Of a stretch of DNA of 60,237 bases, positions 51,863-60,237 are shown in pieces (the stretch's first letter is position 1; the number at the start of each line of letters is the position of its first letter). A program made the position numbers and the translations under genes. The notes beneath the pieces were generated by a model. It worked only from the letters and a program-made list of their open reading frames with translations. It was not told the origin of the DNA and ran no database searches. The DNA comes from Lachnospiraceae bacterium (lineage in GTDB: Bacteria > Bacillota > Clostridia > Lachnospirales > Lachnospiraceae). The DNA is taken from assembly GCA_004556655.1 (NCBI GenBank), contig SFGF01000012.1:1-60237 (forward strand), given 5' to 3'.

Positions 51863-54800
51863 TCATTCTTCTGTGAAAATGATATCTTCTTCCTTATCGG
51901 TATCTTCTTCTAACTCGAAAGAATCATCAGAACCTTCTTCATCGCTCACATCTTCAGACACATCCAGATCCTCATCCAGGTCGATGTCCAGATCCAGATC
52001 ATCCAGATCCATATCCAGGTCGTCATCTTTCTGCTCCAGCATTTCATCCGTAGACAGCTTAATATTACTGTAACGCTTCATACCGGTACCTGCAGGAATC
52101 AGTTTTCCGATAATAACATTCTCTTTCAGACCAATCAGATGATCGACTTTTCCTTTGATAGCTGCCTCCGTAAGTACTTTGGTAGTTTCCTGGAAAGATG
52201 CTGCTGACAGGAAGGAATCTGTAGCAAGAGATGCCTTTGTAATACCCAGAAGCACCTGTTTTCCTTCTGCCGGCTCTTTTCCTTCTTCTTCCAATTTCTC
52301 ATTGACATCTTCATATTCAAGGACATCCACAAGAGTACCAGGCAGGAAATCTGTATCTCCGTTATTTTCAATACGAATCTTTTTCAGCATCTGACGAACA
52401 ATAACCTCGATATGCTTGTCATTGATTTCTACACCCTGCAGACGGTATACTCTTTGTACCTCGCGCAGCATATAGTCCTGAACGGCACGCACACCTTTGA
52501 TTTTCAGGATATCATGTGGATTGACAGAACCTTCTGTCAGCTCATCACCGGCTTCCAGAATCTGTCCTTCCGTAACTTTGATTCGTGATCCGTATGGGAT
52601 CAGATAAGTCTTTGACTCACCCGTCTCATTATCTGTAACAACAATCTCACGTTTCTTCTTGGTATCCTTAATCGCAACTTCACCTTTGATCTCAGTGATG
52701 ATAGCAAGTCCTTTCGGTTTTCTGGCCTCAAAGATTTCCTCTACACGAGGAAGACCCTGTGTAATATCACCACCGGCCACACCACCGGTATGGAAGGTAC
52801 GCATAGTAAGCTGTGTACCCGGTTCACCGATAGACTGAGCTGCTATAATACCGACAGATTCACCAACCTGTACAGCTTCACCGGTTGCCATGTTGGCGCC
52901 GTAACATTTTGCACAGATACCAATCTTGCATCGACATGTCAGGATGGTACGAATCTTAATCTTCTTGAATTTTTCTCCGTTCTCATCCACACCGTCTTTC
53001 ATGATACGTGCGGCACGTTTCGGTGTGATCATGTGATTTGCTTTCACGATCACATTACCTTCTTTATCCTTGATCGTCTCGCAGGAGAAACGTCCTGTAA
53101 TACGTTCCTGAAGACTTTCAATCTCTTCTTTTCCGTCGGAGAACTCTTTTACATACATACCGGCAATTTCATCTTTGCCTTCACAACAGTCAACCTCACG
53201 AACGATCAGATCCTGAGAAACGTCTACCAGACGTCTGGTCAGGTAACCGGAATCGGCAGTACGAAGAGCTGTATCGGAAAGACCTTTACGTGCTCCATGT
53301 GCAGACATGAAGTACTCCAATACGTCCAGACCTTCACGGAAGTTTGACTTGATCGGCAACTCGATGGTATGACCTGTTGTATCAGCCATCAAACCACGCA
53401 TACCAGCCAGCTGTTTGATCTGTTTATCAGAACCACGGGCTCCGGAGTCAGCCATCATGAAGATGTTGTTATACTTATCCAGACCATTCAGCAGCGCTTT
53501 TGTCAGAGCATCGTCTGTCTGTTTCCAGGTTTCAACAACCTCTTTGTAACGCTCTTCCTCAGTGATCAGACCACGTTTGAAGTTACGTGTAATCTTATCT
53601 ACAGTATCCTGAGCATTCTGAATCATCTCAGGCTTCTGCGGCGGCACGGTCATATCGGAAATAGATACAGTCATAGCCGCTCTTGTTGAATATTTGTAAC
53701 CCATGGACTTAATATCGTCAAGAACCTCTGCAGTCTTGGTAGCACCATGAGTATTGATAACCTTTTCCAAAATCTGTTTCAGCTGTTTCTTTCCCACATG
53801 GAAATCAACTTCCGGAAGCAGCCAGTTTTCTCTCACAGAACGATCCACAAATCCCAGATCCTGCGGAAGAATCTCGTTGAACAGGAAACGGCCCAGTGTG
53901 GATTCCACTGTATCAGTAATCACCTCTCCGTCTGCCATGGTCTTTGTGATACGTACATGGATTCTTGACTGAAGAGTAACATATCCATTTTCATATGCCA
54001 GAATCGCTTCGTTCAGATTCTTAAAGTAAGAACCTTCTCCCTTGCTTCCCGGTCTTTCCTGAGTCAGATAATAAATACCAAGGACCATATCCTGTGAAGG
54101 AACCGCTACCGGACCACCATCGGATGGTTTCAGCAGGTTATTCGGAGAAAGAAGCAAGAAACGACACTCTGCCTGTGCTTCCACGGACAACGGAAGATGA
54201 ACCGCCATCTGGTCACCGTCGAAGTCCGCATTAAATGCGGTACAAACCAGCGGATGCAGCTTAATTGCTTTACCTTCAACCAGGATCGGCTCAAATGCCT
54301 GGATACCCAGACGATGCAGTGTAGGTGCACGGTTCAGCATAACCGGATGCTCTTTGATAACCTCTTCCAGTACATCCCAAACTTCAGGCTGCAGCTTTTC
54401 CACCATTTTCTTTGCATTTTTAATATTGTGTGCTGTACCGTTTGCTACCAGTTCTTTCATAACAAATGGTTTAAACAGCTCGATTGCCATCTCTTTCGGA
54501 AGACCACACTGATAAATCTTCAGCTCAGGTCCAACGACAATAACAGAACGTCCGGAGTAGTCAACACGTTTACCCAGAAGGTTCTGACGGAAACGTCCGG
54601 ATTTACCTTTCAGCATATCGGACAGTGATTTCAGAGCACGGTTTCCCGGTCCTGTAACCGGACGTCCGCGGCGTCCGTTATCAATCAGCGCATCTACAGC
54701 TTCCTGCAGCATACGTTTTTCATTTCTTACGATAATGTCCGGAGCCCCCAGTTCCAACAGTCTTTTCAGACGATTGTTACGGTTGATAATCCGGCGGTAC

Positions 54801-55597
54801 AGATCATTCAGGTCGGAAGTAGCAAAACGTCCACCGTCCAACTGTACCATAGGACGAAGATCCGGAGGAATTACCGGAATCACATCCATGATCATCCATT
54901 CCGGACGGTTACCGGACTCTCTGAATGCTTCTACAACTTCCAGACGTTTGATGATACGGGCACGTTTCTGTCCGGTAGCATCTTTCAGTCCTGCTTTCAG
55001 TTCCGCAGATTCTTTTTCCAGATCAATTGCCTGCAGAAGTTCCTTGATAGACTCCGCTCCCATACCTACCCGGAAATTACTGTTGGGGAACTTTTCTCTT
55101 GCTTCCTGATATTCTCTCTCAGTCAGAACCTGTTTAACCTGCAGAGAAGTATCTGCCGGATCAAGGACAATATAGTTTGCAAAGTACAGAACTTTCTCCA
55201 GAGTTCTCGGAGAAAGGTCGAGAATCAGTCCCATACGGGACGGAATTCCCTTAAAATACCAGATATGGGAAACAGGAGCTGCCAGCTCGATATGACCCAT
55301 ACGTTCTCTGCGGACTGTGGATTTTGTAACTTCAACTCCACAACGGTCGCAGACAACACCTTTATAACGTATTTTTTTATATTTACCGCAATGACACTCC
55401 CAGTCCTTGCTTGGTCCGAAGATTCTCTCACAGTACAGACCGTCTTTCTCAGGCTTCAGTGTTCTGTAATTGATTGTTTCAGGTTTTTTTACCTCACCAC
55501 GGGACCACTCGCGGATTTTTTCCGGAGATGCCAGACCAATCTTGATCGCATCAAACGTCAGCGGTTCATATACTTCTTTACTGCTTGTTTCAGCCAT
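51863..55597 (-). CDS. rpoC: RNA polymerase beta' subunit
   Basis: 1244 aa: N-terminal zinc ribbon (CHCGKYKKIRYKGVVCDRCG), catalytic NADFDGDQMAVH with the Mg-binding Asp triad, second zinc site (CRCKIGICAKCYG) and trigger-loop region (ARGSDKQIKQLAGMRGLM). The extreme C-terminus is very acidic (about 50 residues, mostly Asp/Glu, with LDLDID-type runs). Starts 20 nt after rpoB with AAAGGAG. Intact. Confidence 0.98.
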   Translation of the reverse strand: MAETSSKEVYEPLTFDAIKIGLASPEKIREWSRGEVKKPETINYRTLKPEKDGLYCERIFGPSKDWECHCGKYKKIRYKGVVCDRCGVEVTKSTVRRERMGHIELAAPVSHIWYFKGIPSRMGLILDLSPRTLEKVLYFANYIVLDPADTSLQVKQVLTEREYQEAREKFPNSNFRVGMGAESIKELLQAIDLEKESAELKAGLKDATGQKRARIIKRLEVVEAFRESGNRPEWMIMDVIPVIPPDLRPMVQLDGGRFATSDLNDLYRRIINRNNRLKRLLELGAPDIIVRNEKRMLQEAVDALIDNGRRGRPVTGPGNRALKSLSDMLKGKSGRFRQNLLGKRVDYSGRSVIVVGPELKIYQCGLPKEMAIELFKPFVMKELVANGTAHNIKNAKKMVEKLQPEVWDVLEEVIKEHPVMLNRAPTLHRLGIQAFEPILVEGKAIKLHPLVCTAFNADFDGDQMAVHLPLSVEAQAECRFLLLSPNNLLKPSDGGPVAVPSQDMVLGIYYLTQERPGSKGEGSYFKNLNEAILAYENGYVTLQSRIHVRITKTMADGEVITDTVESTLGRFLFNEILPQDLGFVDRSVRENWLLPEVDFHVGKKQLKQILEKVINTHGATKTAEVLDDIKSMGYKYSTRAAMTVSISDMTVPPQKPEMIQNAQDTVDKITRNFKRGLITEEERYKEVVETWKQTDDALTKALLNGLDKYNNIFMMADSGARGSDKQIKQLAGMRGLMADTTGHTIELPIKSNFREGLDVLEYFMSAHGARKGLSDTALRTADSGYLTRRLVDVSQDLIVREVDCCEGKDEIAGMYVKEFSDGKEEIESLQERITGRFSCETIKDKEGNVIVKANHMITPKRAARIMKDGVDENGEKFKKIKIRTILTCRCKIGICAKCYGANMATGEAVQVGESVGIIAAQSIGEPGTQLTMRTFHTGGVAGGDITQGLPRVEEIFEARKPKGLAIITEIKGEVAIKDTKKKREIVVTDNETGESKTYLIPYGSRIKVTEGQILEAGDELTEGSVNPHDILKIKGVRAVQDYMLREVQRVYRLQGVEINDKHIEVIVRQMLKKIRIENNGDTDFLPGTLVDVLEYEDVNEKLEEEGKEPAEGKQVLLGITKASLATDSFLSAASFQETTKVLTEAAIKGKVDHLIGLKENVIIGKLIPAGTGMKRYSNIKLSTDEMLEQKDDDLDMDLDDLDLDIDLDEDLDVSEDVSDEEGSDDSFELEEDTDKEEDIIFTEE

Positions 55598-55617
55598 TTG
55601 GTTTCTCCTTTCTCAGA

Positions 55618-58600
55618 TTACTCATCCATCAGATCATCATCGTCGTCCATGGTGTCTGTGTCTTCTTCTTCCACATCCACCAGTTCCTCACCATCGAATT
55701 CCTGTTTTGTGAAACCATAACTTCCATAAGATTCTTTGTCATCATCGCGATAACTTCTGTCACCTTCAATGATAGAACGAAGATCTGTATCACCGTAGTC
55801 AATGTTTTCCTCAATTTTTACTTCGGTGTTATCATCTTTCAGTACACGGACATCCAGACCCAGAGACTGCAGCTCCTTCAGCAATACACGGAAGGATTCC
55901 GGAATACCCGGTTCAGGAATATTATCTCCCTTGATAATAGCCTCATATGTCTTCACACGTCCAACCACATCATCAGACTTAACAGTCAGGATTTCCTGCA
56001 GGGTATAAGATGCACCATAAGCTTCCAGTGCCCAAACCTCCATCTCACCAAAACGCTGTCCACCGAACTGAGCTTTACCACCCAGAGGCTGCTGTGTTAC
56101 CAGTGCGTATGGACCGGTAGAACGTGCATGGATCTTATCATCAACCAGATGATGCAGCTTCAGATAATGCATGTGACCAATAGTTACCGGACTGTCAAAA
56201 TATTCACCGGTACGACCGTCACGCAGTCTTACTTTACCATCACGGGAAATCGGAACCCCTTTCCAGAGTTCTCTGTGGTCTCTGTTTTCATACAGATATT
56301 CATATACTTCCGGAAGTAATTCTTCTTTATGCTTATCAGAGAATTCCTCCCAGCTTAAGTTTACATAATCATTTGCCAGTTCCAGTGTATCCTGAATGTC
56401 AATCTCGTTGGCACCATCAAATACCGGTGTGGCAATATTGAATCCCAGCGCTTTTGCAGCCAGACTCAGATGAATCTCCAGCACCTGTCCGATATTCATA
56501 CGGGAAGGTACACCCAGAGGATTCAGCACGATATCCAGAGGTCGTCCGTTTGGTAAAAACGGCATATCTTCTACAGGAAGAACTCTGGAAACAACACCCT
56601 TGTTACCATGACGTCCGGCCATCTTATCACCAACAGAGATTTTTCTCTTCTGTGCAATATAGATACGAACTGCCTGGTTCACGCCCGGTGAAAGTTCATC
56701 GCCATTTTCTCTTGTAAATACTTTGGCATCGACAACAATACCATATTCACCATGAGGTACTTTCAGTGATGTATCACGTACCTCTCTTGCTTTCTCACCA
56801 AAGATCGCTCTCAGAAGACGTTCCTCTGCAGTCAGCTCTGTCTCTCCTTTCGGAGTAACTTTACCAACCAGAATATCTCCCGCACGAACTTCCGCACCAA
56901 TACGGATAATACCACGCTCATCCAGATCTTTCAGTGCGTCATCACCAACGCCCGGAACATCCTTTGTGATCTCTTCCGGTCCCAATTTCGTATCTCTGGC
57001 TTCTGCTTCATATTCTTCAATGTGGATAGATGTATATACATCCTCCTGTACAAGTCTTTCGCTCAACAGTACCGCATCCTCGTAGTTATAACCTTCCCAG
57101 GTCATAAATCCAATCAGCGGGTTCTTACCAAGAGCCAGCTCACCATTGTAAGTGGACGGACCATCTGCAATCACCTGTCCTGCCTCTACATGCTCACCTT
57201 TTACTACGATCGGTTTCTGATTGTAGCAGTTGCTCTGGTTACTTCTCAGGAACTTGGTCAGACGATATACATCTGTAGTTCCATCATCATTTTTCATAGT
57301 AATCTCTTTGGAAGCGGATTTTGTAATTGTACCTGACTTTTTCGCAACTACGCAGACACCGGAGTCAACCGCTGCTTTTGCTTCCATACCGGTTCCTACT
57401 ACAGGAGCTTCTGTGATCATAAGCGGAACGGCCTGACGCTGCATGTTGGAACCCATCAGCGCACGGTTCGCATCATCGTTCTGCAGGAACGGAATCAATG
57501 CAGTAGCTACGGAGAACACCATCTTAGGAGATACGTCCATGTAATCAAATACACGTCTCTCATATTCCTGAGTCTCTTCTCTGTAACGACCGGATACATT
57601 CTTATGAATGAAATATCCATTTTCATCCAGTGGCTCATTCGCCTGTGCTACGTGATAATTATCCTCTTCATCTGCTGTCATATAGACAACTTCATCCGTA
57701 ACCCGCGGATTCTTCGGATCTGTTTTATCAATCTTACGATATGGTGCTTCCACGAATCCATATTCATTGATCCTTGCATAAGATGCAAGAGAGTTGATCA
57801 GACCAATGTTAGGACCTTCAGGAGTCTCAATCGGGCACATTCTTCCATAATGAGAATAGTGTACATCTCGAACCTCAAATCCTGCACGATCACGGGACAA
57901 ACCACCAGGACCCAGTGCAGACAAACGTCTCTTGTGAGTCAGCTCACCCAGAGGATTGTTCTGATCCATGAACTGAGACAGCTGAGAAGAACCGAAGAAC
58001 TCTTTTACAGCTGCTGTTACAGGTTTGATATTGATCAGAGACTGTGGAGAAATACCCTCCGCATCCTGAGTCGTCATTCTTTCACGTACGACTCTTTCCA
58101 GTCTGGACATACCAATACGGTACTGATTCTGAAGAAGTTCACCCACCGCACGAATACGACGATTACCCAGGTGGTCAATATCGTCATCATTTCCCAGACC
58201 ATATTCCAGATGCATGTTATAGTTAATGGAAGCAAAAATATCTTCCTTTGTAATATGCTTCGGAACCAGCTCATGAACATGGCGGTGAATCGCATCTTTC
58301 AGCTCTTCCTCATCATCATATTCCTGCATCAGCTGTTCCAGCTCCGGATAGTAGACAAGTTCCGTAATACCAAGGTCTTTCGGATTGCAGTCCACGAAAT
58401 TCGTAAGATCAACCATCATGTTAGAAAGGACTTTAATATTTCTTTCCTCTGTCTGAATCCACACAAACGGAACTGCCGCATTCTGAATAGAATCTGCCAG
58501 TTCTTTTGTCACTTCTGTTCCTGCTTCTGCCAGGATCTCGCCGGTTGTAGTATCCACTACATCCTCTGCCAGAATCTGTCCCGCAATACGATTTCTCAGA

Positions 58601-59451
58601 AGCAGTTTTTTATTAAATTTGTAACGACCCACTTTAGCCAGATCATAACGCTTCGGATCAAAGAACATACTGTTCACCAGATTCCGTGCGCTTTCCACAG
58701 CCAAAGGCTCACCCGGACGGATCTTCTTGTATAATTCAAGCAGACCTTCCTCATAACAGGTTGCAGTGTCCTTTGTAAAGCTTGCTTCGATCTTCGGTTC
58801 ATCACCAAATAACTCTATAATCTCTGCGTTGGTACCTACTCCCAGTGCACGAATCAGAACAGTAATCGGAACTTTTCTTGTTCTGTCCACACGTACACTG
58901 AACACATCGTTGGAATCTGTCTCATATTCCAGCCATGCGCCACGGCTCGGAATCACCGTACAGGAAAATAATCTCTTACCAACTTTATCATGGGCGATCG
59001 CATAATAAATACCGGGGGAACGTACTAACTGGCTGACAATAACTCGTTCAGCACCATTAATTACAAAGGTACCTGTTGCTGTCATCAACGGCAAATCTCC
59101 CATGAAAATTTCATGCTCTTTAATTTCGTCGTTTTCCTTATTGTACAATCTCACCTTTACTTTTAAAGGTGCAGCATATGTTGCGTCCCTTTCTCTGCAT
59201 TCGTCGATGGAGTATTTCACATCATCTTCACACAAAGTAAAGTCCACAAATTCAAGGCTCAACTTCCCACTATAATCTGTAATGGGAGAGATATCGTCAA
59301 AAACTTCCCTTAAACCGTCTTCAAGAAACCAGTTGTAGGAATCTTTTTGAACTTCAATCAAGTTGGGCATTTCCAAAACTTCTTTTTGTCTCTGGTAGCT
59401 CATCCGCATACTTTTACCGTTTGTAATAGGACGTATTCTGTTTTTTTCCAT
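55618..59451 (-). CDS. rpoB: RNA polymerase beta subunit
   Basis: 1277 aa if started at MEKNRIRPITNGKSMRMSYQ; AAGGGGTG precedes it. An ATG 42 nt upstream lacks a well-spaced site. The rifampicin region (SSQLSQFMDQNNPLGELTHK, then RRLSALGPGGLSRDRAG) is wild-type. The C-terminus ends in an acidic Asp/Glu tail, like RpoC. First gene of rpoB-rpoC, with its own promoter at 59555-59583. The usual upstream neighbour rplL is not visible because an IS-like element intervenes. Confidence 0.97.
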   Translation of the reverse strand: MEKNRIRPITNGKSMRMSYQRQKEVLEMPNLIEVQKDSYNWFLEDGLREVFDDISPITDYSGKLSLEFVDFTLCEDDVKYSIDECRERDATYAAPLKVKVRLYNKENDEIKEHEIFMGDLPLMTATGTFVINGAERVIVSQLVRSPGIYYAIAHDKVGKRLFSCTVIPSRGAWLEYETDSNDVFSVRVDRTRKVPITVLIRALGVGTNAEIIELFGDEPKIEASFTKDTATCYEEGLLELYKKIRPGEPLAVESARNLVNSMFFDPKRYDLAKVGRYKFNKKLLLRNRIAGQILAEDVVDTTTGEILAEAGTEVTKELADSIQNAAVPFVWIQTEERNIKVLSNMMVDLTNFVDCNPKDLGITELVYYPELEQLMQEYDDEEELKDAIHRHVHELVPKHITKEDIFASINYNMHLEYGLGNDDDIDHLGNRRIRAVGELLQNQYRIGMSRLERVVRERMTTQDAEGISPQSLINIKPVTAAVKEFFGSSQLSQFMDQNNPLGELTHKRRLSALGPGGLSRDRAGFEVRDVHYSHYGRMCPIETPEGPNIGLINSLASYARINEYGFVEAPYRKIDKTDPKNPRVTDEVVYMTADEEDNYHVAQANEPLDENGYFIHKNVSGRYREETQEYERRVFDYMDVSPKMVFSVATALIPFLQNDDANRALMGSNMQRQAVPLMITEAPVVGTGMEAKAAVDSGVCVVAKKSGTITKSASKEITMKNDDGTTDVYRLTKFLRSNQSNCYNQKPIVVKGEHVEAGQVIADGPSTYNGELALGKNPLIGFMTWEGYNYEDAVLLSERLVQEDVYTSIHIEEYEAEARDTKLGPEEITKDVPGVGDDALKDLDERGIIRIGAEVRAGDILVGKVTPKGETELTAEERLLRAIFGEKAREVRDTSLKVPHGEYGIVVDAKVFTRENGDELSPGVNQAVRIYIAQKRKISVGDKMAGRHGNKGVVSRVLPVEDMPFLPNGRPLDIVLNPLGVPSRMNIGQVLEIHLSLAAKALGFNIATPVFDGANEIDIQDTLELANDYVNLSWEEFSDKHKEELLPEVYEYLYENRDHRELWKGVPISRDGKVRLRDGRTGEYFDSPVTIGHMHYLKLHHLVDDKIHARSTGPYALVTQQPLGGKAQFGGQRFGEMEVWALEAYGASYTLQEILTVKSDDVVGRVKTYEAIIKGDNIPEPGIPESFRVLLKELQSLGLDVRVLKDDNTEVKIEENIDYGDTDLRSIIEGDRSYRDDDKESYGSYGFTKQEFDGEELVDVEEEDTDTMDDDDDLMDE

Positions 59452-59554
59452 AGACCGTTTCACCCCTTGTGTATTTAATTTATTACCGCTCATGCCTTAT
59501 TCTTCATTTTTTGATAGACTGCTAGGCATATCTTGCCATAATAGTGCATTTTTT

Positions 59555-59583
59555 ACAATATCACAAAAAGTCAATAGTGTCAA
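59555..59583 (-). promoter_or_regulatory. rpoB promoter
   Basis: TTGACA (59578-59583), 17-nt spacer, TATTGT (59555-59560) on the minus strand, about 95 nt before the rpoB start codon. The left edge of the IS-like element lies only about 30 nt upstream of the -35 box. Confidence 0.75.
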
Positions 59584-59612
59584 CAACTTTTTTAAGAAAA
59601 TATAAGCCATTT

Positions 59613-60237
59613 ATGATAATGTCCTAGTATACCACATATGAAAATGTCCCAGATGTGGTATAATATCCTCCTTACGACTTATAACAAACAGGAGGAAATC
59701 ATTATCAGAAAGGTAATACTCACAATGGATGAACAAAAAAAATACGAAGTAATCAAATCGCTGGCAGATCACCCAGACGGCAATAAAGACAGGGCTGCTC
59801 TGACACTTGGATGCACCAAACCGTATGCTTGCCGGATATAAAAAATATGGCAAAGAATTCTTTATACATGGCAATAAAGGGCGCAAACCAGCAACGACTA
59901 TCCCGGATGAGACACGCAGATCCATCCTTGATCTCTACCGCACGAAGTATTATGATGCAAACTTCTGCCATTTCTCCGAGTTACTGGCAAAGCATGAGCA
60001 TATCACGGTATCACCCTCTTCTGTTGCCAACATTCTGGAAAGTGAATACATTCTTTCCCCAAAGGTAACAAAAGCCAAGAAAAAGCGGATCAAAAAAGAG
60101 CTGGAAAGCAAAAAGAAAGCTGCTAAAAACCAAAAGGAAGCGGATACCATACAGGCTAATCTGGTCGCCGTCGAAGATGCACACTCCAGACGCCCCAGAT
60201 GCGCATATTTTGGTGAAATGCAACAGATGGATGCGAC
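59613..60237 (+). mobile_element. Left end of an IS1202/ISNCY-like insertion sequence (runs off the window)
   Basis: Repeated ATGTCC motifs near 59618 and 59644 look like terminal-repeat sequence. ATACCACAT (59629-59637) and ATGTGGTAT (59653-59661) form a hairpin that may shield the transposase from readthrough. A DDE-type transposase frame follows to the window edge. The exact left end and any target duplication cannot be fixed without the right end. Confidence 0.65.
59725..60237 (+). pseudogene. IS1202/ISNCY-family transposase, frameshifted and partial
   Basis: The N-terminal helix-turn-helix part (MDEQKKYEVIKSLADHPDGN, then KDRAALTLGCTK) closes at TAA near 59839. The rest continues in another frame from about 59825 (MLAGYKKYGKEFFIHGNKGRKP and onward) through a helical, Lys-rich region to GEMQQMDA, where the Asp is probably the first DDE residue, at the window edge. 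Either one extra C near 59821 or a small deletion between repeats explains the shift. Unless programmed frameshifting operates, the transposase is dead. Confidence 0.75.

Noticed and set aside
57604..58734. Open frame of 376 codons on the plus strand inside rpoB
   Set aside because: Antisense to conserved rpoB; no initiation signals or family resemblance.
1..60237. CRISPR arrays, tRNA and rRNA genes
   Set aside because: I saw no regularly spaced direct repeats, cloverleaf with CCA end or conserved rRNA segments on reading both strands; I could not run a scanner.

Overview
The window looks like a chromosomal segment of a low-GC anaerobic Clostridia bacterium, most likely Lachnospiraceae (a Blautia/Ruminococcus-like gut commensal). 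This rests on a hybrid-cluster protein with an iron-sulfur partner, a GlgC/GlgD pair, T-box control of an aminoacyl-tRNA synthetase, strong AGGAGG ribosome-binding sites, TTGACA-17-TATAAT promoters, and the style of the RpoB/RpoC sequences. The genus is an inference.

Layout. 1-3.1 kb: hcp and a 4Fe-4S protein, divergent from a Crp/Fnr-type regulator, with a palindrome centred at -41.5 of the hcp-operon promoter. 3.1-8.8 kb: a 5-oxoproline/lactam operon (Nramp-like transporter, pxpB, pxpC, biotin carrier, biotin carboxylase, pxpA). 8.9-15.2 kb: CCA-adding-type enzyme, glgC-glgD, a long hairpin-ended element, a RhuM-like fragment, yaaA, bcp and a PHP phosphatase. 15.5-23.1 kb: a frameshifted AraC regulator next to a hydroxypyruvate-isomerase-like gene, a heterodimeric ABC exporter, a LysR regulator and a metallo-beta-lactamase-fold hydrolase. 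23.1-26.1 kb: a DUF4317 protein and a thrS pseudogene behind an apparently intact T-box leader.

26.2-35.9 kb is the most interesting part. A complete Wadjet (jetD-jetA-jetB-jetC) anti-plasmid SMC system sits tightly between a HAD phosphatase gene and a peptidase-E-like gene, all on the minus strand. A strong promoter precedes this set. It drives a leader with four ribosome-binding-site-preceded mini-ORFs of 1-7 codons and then a strong intrinsic terminator, which is the architecture of ribosome-mediated attenuation. To my knowledge such control has not been described for Wadjet.

36.1-46.5 kb: purC, a zinc-ribbon membrane protein, LacI and XRE regulators, a type I toxin-antitoxin-like locus (31-aa hydrophobic peptide plus a convergent antisense promoter), an autoregulated DUF2975/XRE pair with twin operators, a C69 dipeptidase, a glycosidase-like protein and an orphan NADAR-family antitoxin. 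46.5-59.5 kb: core information genes on the minus strand (rpoB-rpoC, rpsL-rpsG-fusA, tuf), each transcription unit with a recognisable promoter and most with a terminator. 59.6-60.2 kb: the start of an IS1202/ISNCY-like element, frameshifted, inserted directly upstream of the rpoB promoter.

Most start sites were chosen by ribosome-binding-site position and family N-termini, so many are shorter than the longest possible reading frame.
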